Shown: in pieces, positions 19,750 to 25,433 of the stretch
How the letters are laid out: each line of letters starts with the position of its first letter
Numbering within the stretch: the first letter of the stretch is position 1
NCBI GenBank assembly: GCA_026260175.1
Contig: JAKCWW010008754.1
Span: 1-25,433 of the forward strand
Direction of reading: 5' to 3'
DNA: 25,433 nt
DNA from: Reticulitermes lucifugus
Taxonomy: Eukaryota > Arthropoda > Insecta > Blattodea > Rhinotermitidae
Program-made: the position numbers and the translations under genes
The notes under the pieces: model-generated
What the model saw: only the letters and a program-made list of their open reading frames with translations
Told to the model about the DNA's origin: nothing
Database searches by the model: none

Positions 19750-20205
19750 AAGAGAACAATTTCTTGCCCTTTGCATATGATAGATTCACCATGTTATATT
19801 CTGTACTGTAATTTATGTTAACTGTGGTAGCCAGGTTAGTATGATGACTGGCTATGGAGTGAATGGAAATGGTTGATAACTGGCAGCAGCATTGGCAATA
19901 TTTCTTCATAACAACATGCAAGAAGGATCTGGGACCTACCTAGATGCTCATTCTGTAGCTGTTTAACCCAGCAGATCATTCCCTTCTGGAAGGAACCAGC
20001 TGTAGCATGAAATTAAGCAATGTAACCTCCTTCTACTATCAAACTCAGGCAGTAATGTGTGGAGTTTAACACTAGCCAATACAAATTAAAATATAATCAA
20101 GCTGATCAGAAATTAATAATGCATGCATTCCTCATTAATTCTTATTCTGTACTTACATTATTGTTTTACTTTATGATACTGTCGATTGCTACGATTACAC
20201 AGCAG
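19750..20205. other. Intergenic stretch, no gene seen
   Basis: Nothing recognised between the two SINE copies apart from short chance frames. Confidence 0.5.
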
Positions 20206-20211
20206 TGATTG

Positions 20212-20402
20212 TAGATGAATGAATTATGAATGTGAAACATTGGTGGAATAAGAAAAATAGGGGAAAACCAAAGTACTCTGAGAAAAATATGTCCCAATGT
20301 CACTGTGTCCACCATGAATCCCACAAGAAATTCCCTGGGAAGGGACCCAGGCTTCTGCAGCAAGAGGCTATTAACCAACTGCCTGAGCCATGGGACAGCC
20401 CT
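20212..20402 (-). mobile_element. Degenerate tRNA-derived SINE (third family), minus copy
   Basis: The minus strand starts with a tRNA-like CCATGGCTCAGGCAGTTGG and a decayed box B GGGTCCCTTCCC. It then has the body that reads TGGACACAGTGACATTGGG and TTTTCTCAGAGTACTTTGG. I recognise this layout from a common blattodean SINE. No target duplication was found. Confidence 0.6.
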
Positions 20403-20419
20403 CTGTAATGTTACAGTAA

Positions 20420-21799
20420 GCAGTTTACATAACATGTTAGAATACATTTCCAGGAAATATATTATACAACCTTTATTATTTGATATTCTTTCATAGGGCG
20501 TAAGTGTTCTGTTTCGGGGACATGTGGTCATCGGTTCCGGTGGGAGCAAGGGGCAAGACATCTGCCCCCGCCCCCACCACCAAGATTCTCGGGGAAAAAT
20601 ATCTTGGAAGTAATGAAGAAAATATATCAGCCATGAATAACATTAAATATAATCTGATTATTCTGTGTTTCAGTATCGAGGTCCACAACTCTAGGGTGAT
20701 TTGTAAAAATATTTTAAATGCCTCGAATATGAGTTCACAAATAAATATTTTGACTGATGAAGTTCTGAGGTTCAAACAACAATTACTTAACTTACTGTAC
20801 GTTCCTTCAACTTTGAGGGTTAATACATATCTTAATGTAGCAAAGTTTTTTAGATAATGTGTACACAGCAGAAGTGCATCGAACGGTGGGGGGCTGCAGT
20901 TCAAAATTTAAAAAACACAGATTTTGTAGACACAATGATATTAAATATTTTATGTGATTTGCCTTTCAGCCAAAATCAGCCACTGAAATCAGGTAATAAC
21001 TAGTACATTAGGATTTTGGAAAATAAACTAAAAAGCTTAGGATGTCTTAGATGAAATTAAGAAAACCAAGAAAATTAGACATTGTGATTTAAATTACAGC
21101 AAGGCATGAAATATGTAGCTATATTTGTACGAATACAAATGCAGCTGCAAATAGTGTTACATTACTGTTATATTTACAACATGATGTTATTAACACAATA
21201 CTTAAAATCAAACATAAATTATATATAGCCTCAAGTTCAGCCACCCCCCCCCCCAAATGAAAAATTCTGGATGCGTACCTGGTACACAGAATATAAAATT
21301 ATATGCCAAAAATATATCAGTTGGAGATAAAACTCTTCATTAAGATTTTGATGAATGATCCTTGAAATCCTGCCCTTGCCACTTGGATATCCAATTTTAT
21401 ATATGACATATTTTCAAATAAAGAAAATAATCCACCTACCAGACAGCATGTACAATGTGATCAAACTATATGATCAAATTATTTTCTAGTGGATACAACT
21501 TTTCTGTCTAATCGATAAAGCTCTTATTCATTACCAATTATACCCCCTAGGAAAACCCAGTGGTATCATGAGTGACATCAATTTACAAAGTGCACTCACA
21601 ATTTTGTGTTTCTTATACAGGATAGATTATTGAGATCTGGACACGGATGACAGGTGAATGCTAAATAGTAATGAAATGATATGTGAGAGTGTGAAATATA
21701 TTCGTGTGGCTCAGGAAAGTCCAGGAGACTGCTGCTGTGAACGATCAAATGAACTTAATTAGTAAGGAATTTCTAGATCTCTGAGTGACTATTAGCTTC
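20420..21799. other. Intergenic stretch, no gene seen
   Basis: A patch with C-runs (about 20560-20580) and a run of 13 C (about 21244) are the only oddities. Open frames at 20491-20904 (minus) and 20504-20857 (plus) overlap each other and show no domain. Confidence 0.5.
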
Positions 21800-21807
21800 T
21801 CCAGGAG

Positions 21808-22286
21808 CAGTGGCGGACTGGCCAGGGTGTCAGCTTGCCCGATGGCAAGTGGGCCCCCTTAAACATTAGACAATATGTTAAAAATGTTAATGACCTTTTA
21901 GTAGCTTAAAAATATAATAGAAGTTCCAATATTATTACTGTCTGCAACTAAAATTTACGTTGTATCACTATTTTAATAAAAAAAATTTAATAAAATCCAC
22001 CATTTATTTAAAATTAAAAAAATAATTTAAAAATTCAATTATAACAATCCGTATTTGCATTTAGTATCTACTGTATACTGCTAGTAATATGTACAATATA
22101 TGTACACTGTAATTACTAAAAAATATACATTTATTTCGCAAAAAGTTTAATTGTACCTTTTTTCCAATTATGTATTTTTTTAAATTTTTATATATTTCTT
22201 ATAAAAATTAAATTATAGCCTTATAGTTGTGGGTGGGCCCCCTTTGTCTCCTGGCAACCAATATTTTTAGACCCAGTCCGCCACTG
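21808..22286. mobile_element. Non-autonomous hAT-like element, 479 bp
   Basis: Perfect 14-bp terminal inverted repeats CAGTGGCGGACTGG and complement. They are flanked by a perfect 8-bp target duplication TCCAGGAG (21800-21807 and 22287-22294). Subterminal GTGGGCCCCCTT words appear on both sides. The interior is very AT-rich and non-coding. Confidence 0.95.
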
Positions 22287-22294
22287 TCCAGGAG

Positions 22295-22642
22295 GACTCT
22301 GCTCTGTGGGCTTAGAACCTCACAACACAACGAAACAGAACTGCTTTAAACATACAGAAATTTTCACAAGACATATTCATGGATCCCTAATGTCTTTGTA
22401 CAACAAAATTAAAAAGTCACCAACAGATAGGTACTAACCTGTTTTACAATGGAAATGAGTTTGGTATCGATTCAAATTTTCATTTTATAAGAGAAAGAAT
22501 TACCAGTTATTTATGTTCATTCTTAATACTGTCACTTACATCAGAAAGATGTTACTGTAATGCTCTTCACTAATTAATCAATGCCATTTTTACAATCAGG
22601 ATAAGTTACCAGTAGAGAAAATAATAAGTTCAGACGAACAAA
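22295..22642. other. Intergenic stretch, nothing recognised
   Basis: AT-rich sequence between the hAT element and the hammerhead-bearing insertion. Confidence 0.5.
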
Positions 22643-22657
22643 ATAGGCACCTGCTTA

Positions 22658-23009
22658 ATAGTATACATATTCCATGCATGGAATAAACATCGGGTACCAC
22701 AGCCAGGGATCTCCACCCTTCAAAACTCGAAGTGGTTTGCAAGACAGGCGTTTGGAGACAGACTATTATATATATTTTTTATACTTTATTTTATGTATTA
22801 ATATTCTATATTTTAATATCATACACAATATTAAACTGTATAAAATCAGTGATACTATATAGCGACTATGGTTGTAATTCATAAATGTACATATTACCAT
22901 TCAATGACATATTGTATGCTGCACATGTCTGTGGAAAATTACTCCCTGATGATGGCTACAGTGGTTAGGTGAAACATGTAGGATAGTTGGTATTAATAAT
23001 AAAAAACTT
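22658..23009 (+). mobile_element. 352-bp non-autonomous retroelement with a 3' hammerhead motif
   Basis: The insertion is bounded by the 15-bp direct repeat ATAGGCACCTGCTTA (22643-22657 and 23010-23024), consistent with a target-site duplication. Near the 5' end is an 18-bp palindrome TATTCCATGCATGGAATA (22668-22685). The middle is AT-rich. The hammerhead motif ends 29 bases before the 3' boundary, which is A-rich (AATAATAAAAAACTT). No coding capacity is evident. It is best read as a short Penelope-derived or retrozyme-like copy. Confidence 0.65.
22941..22987 (+). ncRNA. Hammerhead motif near the 3' end of the 352-bp element
   Basis: CTGATGA (22946-22952), one T, stem II CTA/TAG with an outer mismatch and wobble (22954-22970), GAAA (22971-22974), stem III CATG and the GTA triplet (22978-22980). 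Stem I starts TCC/GGA next to the core. Two substitutions from a perfect stem II suggest recent decay. The core boxes are intact. Confidence 0.6.
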
Positions 23010-23124
23010 ATAGGCACCTGCTTATTTACAAAGTTATGAGGAAGCATTTTAGAAACCTTTACAAGACCGTTTTAATGCCACTGTCAATTCACACAGATTT
23101 AACTAATCACTGCTCCTGAAACAG

Positions 23125-23217
23125 GTTGTGCCTTTGTATGGGACACAATTTTTGTTGTACCTTATTAATCTGCAGTTCATCAGTACTTTGATGACTAATG
23201 ACCCTGATGTGTATAGT
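23125..23217 (+). CDS. Possible orphan exon, 31 codons
   Basis: Acceptor-like tgctcctgaaacag and consensus donor AGT|gtaagt bracket 31 open codons starting VVPLYGTQFLLYL, a hydrophobic stretch reminiscent of a membrane segment. The frame stays open beyond the donor to 23334, which weakens the case. No partner exon was found nearby, and I cannot name a family. It may be a pseudogene fragment or chance. Confidence 0.2.
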
Positions 23218-23317
23218 GTAAGTATTCCTAATTACACAACTAATGATATAAAGAAAATTCTCCATCCACTGAATTCACCACCGTGCCTTGGAACACATTT
23301 TGGTAAGAGGAGATATA

Positions 23318-23555
23318 GCTCCACACTTTCTTAACCTTGGATTGAGATGGAGGTGATGAATCAGTTTCACACTCACGCTGTTGTATCCTCTTCACCAATG
23401 GCCATTACACAGGAAGTTTTTTAGATTCCAGAGCTGGTCTGCATTCTGTGGAGATAAAATAATCTTGTCCCTGGCTAAAATTTGAAACCTGAATCCTCAG
23501 TCATTGAGCTTTTAGCCTAGTCGCTATACCAACACAGTTATGCTGCTTCCCAAAC
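23318..23555 (-). mobile_element. Old diverged SINE family G copy, minus strand
   Basis: The complement keeps the box A region (TTGGTATAGCGACTAGGCTA), a decayed box B (GAGGATTCAGGTTTC), CAAGATTATTTTATC and CATCTCAATCCAAGGTTAAG in family order, but with many substitutions and internal differences. Confidence 0.65.
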
Positions 23556-23559
23556 ATGT

Positions 23560-24825
23560 AAATGAGACTTTTTTTATTTCTAATAATAATTACTCAGGTA
23601 TTTCATATAAAAAGAAACAGAAATATCTGATAAACAGCACTGTTTCATGTGTATAAAAATAAGCACAGACGTAAAAAGTTAAATAAAAACATTACTGAAA
23701 TATTTGGTCCTGTATTTACTGCATTTCTTATGTTTTATTCTTATTCATATTGCCTGTCATACAACCAACAGTTATAAGGAAGGCAGCATGCCAGAACTCA
23801 AATAAGTACAAAACATTAAATAAAACCATGGATTCTGTTACAAATCTGCCTGGCATGTGTGTGAAAACATATATTGATCATCACTTCCTTAGTCAGCTTA
23901 TGTAAAGATAATCCCAAGAAACTGATGCAAGCTACATGACCGGAAGTGTACTGAGGCTGAGGATGGTCGTTTGAAACATTACTGTAAATTTATCAATAAA
24001 TAATTTTTTGCAAGTACCTGTTCATTTACACATTTAATATTCAGGTGATGATAAATCTGTAACCCTTGAGGATTGGGCGCACAAGTGGTGTCCCTGGCTA
24101 GGAATGATCTCAGGAATAAGGTCCTGAAGTTAACACATAGTCATAAATCATTCTGTATATAATAAAAAACTTCTCCTCTCATAGGATGAATAAAATTTTG
24201 GAAGATAAATCTAAAATAACAAAATTTATATTCACAATTGAATTAACAGAAGAACAAACCTGCAAAAAGCATTCTACATAAAGTACGAAGTCCTAAGATT
24301 TAAAACCCAACTGAATAACGCACTTGGCACCACAGTTGAATTCCTAGTGAATACTACATAATGTGACAATTCAAACTGAAATTTGTTCAGTTTACTCAGT
24401 GTTAAAATTACACATTATATAAGATTGGCTGTCATCTTTGTAGCATTTTGCCTAAAATTATCAGGGTTTAAACAAAGACGAGATGGGCGATACACAAAGA
24501 ATGCATGGTGGAAATGAGAAATCGATTCAGAATAGTTATCAGAACAGAGCTAGGAAAGAACAACTTGGGAGATATAAGTTCACATGGGAGGAGTTACAAG
24601 CTTACCTTGCGCACATACATGTAGAGATTGTTCAAATTCATTGACCATACACTCATGGTAGGCCTACATCTCCTACAGCTGACATAATGATCGAATACCC
24701 AAACTATAAGCCGAAGGAAAATGTTTCCATATATAAAACATTTTCAAATAAAGTAAGTCCGAGTAAAATTTCATTTGAAGTTGAGATACGGACCAAAATA
24801 AAATTGGCCCTGAAATTATTACCGT
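23560..24825. other. Intergenic stretch, no gene seen
   Basis: AT-rich, with short chance frames only. A weak hammerhead-like word pair near 23958-23980 was not accepted. Confidence 0.5.
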
Positions 24826-24828
24826 GTT

Positions 24829-25110
24829 ACGCGGTGGCACAGTTGGTTGAGGCACTGCGCTACAAGCCGGAAGGTCACGGGTTCGATTCCCGATGGAGTT
24901 GACTCAGCCTCTAACAGAAATGAGTACCAAGGATATGTCCTGGGGGGGGGGACTGTAGGGGTGACAACCTGACCACCTTCATGTGCCTACTATCTAGAAA
25001 TTCTGGAAGCCTCAACCTCCTGGAGTACTAAAGCCTGAGGCCATGATGCACAAAAGGCTTAGGAGTTTCGACTTCGCGGTCTCGAATCCCGCAGTGGTAC
25101 ATTTCCCAAC
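24829..25110 (+). mobile_element. tRNA-derived SINE (fourth family), possibly dimeric
   Basis: The head GCGGTGGCACAGTTGGTTGAG (box A) and box B CACGGGTTCGATTCCCGAT (24877-24895) are tRNA-like. A second box-B-like word GGTCTCGAATCCCGC lies at about 25079. The frame over the head reads AVAQLVEALRYKPEG, a familiar spurious SINE peptide in insect data. The body includes a G run at 24942-24951. Confidence 0.75.
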
Positions 25111-25433
25111 ACCATAATACCATCCTGTAACTTCATCACTATGTGATCACGTGTAAAACAACGGGCACAGAGAACGCATGCGAAGGATTTCTATGATTGC
25201 AATTTATTTCCAGCTTTCTAAGACAAATGGGGAAGGTTATTCATTACCAACCTTTCAGATGCACGCTCAGACTATGTAAACACGACTCGCGTAGTAACAA
25301 TTTCAAAAGCATAACTCTATCTACACCTCGAAACAATTGGCATATTAATATTCATTCATAAACGCATAAGGTTAAGGCAAGTACCTACCATATTCTTCAG
25401 GCACATAACTTGTTTCAGTACATGTGTAGCCAG
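25111..25433. other. Window end, nothing recognised
   Basis: No exon, RNA gene or repeat could be identified in the last 320 bases. Confidence 0.5.

Noticed and set aside
23950..23985. CTGAGGATGG followed by TTTGAAACATTAC as a seventh hammerhead copy
   Set aside because: The core is broken (CTGAGGA), stem II does not pair and the GTA triplet is missing.
24829..24900. A functional tRNA gene
   Set aside because: Boxes A and B are present, but the cloverleaf is not complete and a SINE body follows, so it is a SINE head.

Overview
The window looks like nuclear DNA of an insect, most likely a cockroach or termite (Blattodea). It is AT-rich, genes are sparse and intron-containing, and several tRNA-derived SINE families are present whose accidental reading frames I recognise from blattodean genomes. 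The taxon is an inference; no marker gene is present. Ambiguous bases (n) at 7219-7291 show it is assembled sequence.

Two protein genes can be supported, both on the + strand. (1) At 1-2233 is a complete two-exon small heat shock protein gene of the lethal(2)essential-for-life type (185 aa). It has a perfect three-unit heat shock element and a TATA box upstream. Its 3'UTR holds an 80-bp tandem duplication ending at an AATAAA signal. (2) At 15221-19367 are the last two recognisable coding exons of a PH-domain adaptor that most resembles SKAP1/SKAP2. Four YDD tyrosine motifs and two PxxPxR motifs follow the PH domain, and no SH3 domain is visible before the stop. Its 5' end is unresolved. Two candidate first exons (ends 6784 and 12709) have the right splice phase, and the second lies in a GC-rich patch with a CRE.

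Most of the rest is repeats: two SINE families in several copies plus two further SINE types, three non-autonomous hAT-like elements with 8-bp target-site duplications, a five-copy 27-bp minisatellite, a diverged 204-bp tandem pair with hairpins at matching places, microsatellites, and two fold-back structures.

The most interesting layer is a set of six + strand copies of a hammerhead-ribozyme-like motif (near 4536, 4881, 5940, 13282, 16734 and 22946). The copies at 4881 and 13282 fold convincingly, with an intact core and a two-part stem I. The copy at 22946 sits near the 3' end of a 352-bp insertion flanked by a 15-bp direct repeat, which looks like a short non-autonomous retroelement carrying a 3' hammerhead. 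Such motifs are known from Penelope-like elements and retrozymes. No reverse transcriptase is visible here, so these would be solo or non-autonomous copies.

Region by region: 1-2.3 kb sHSP gene; 2.3-6.7 kb intergenic repeats, one hAT element and three hammerhead motifs; 6.7-15.2 kb a possible 5' intron region of the PH gene with SINEs, a minisatellite and fold-backs; 15.2-19.5 kb the PH gene; 19.5-25.4 kb intergenic repeats, a hAT element, the 352-bp hammerhead element and one possible orphan exon.
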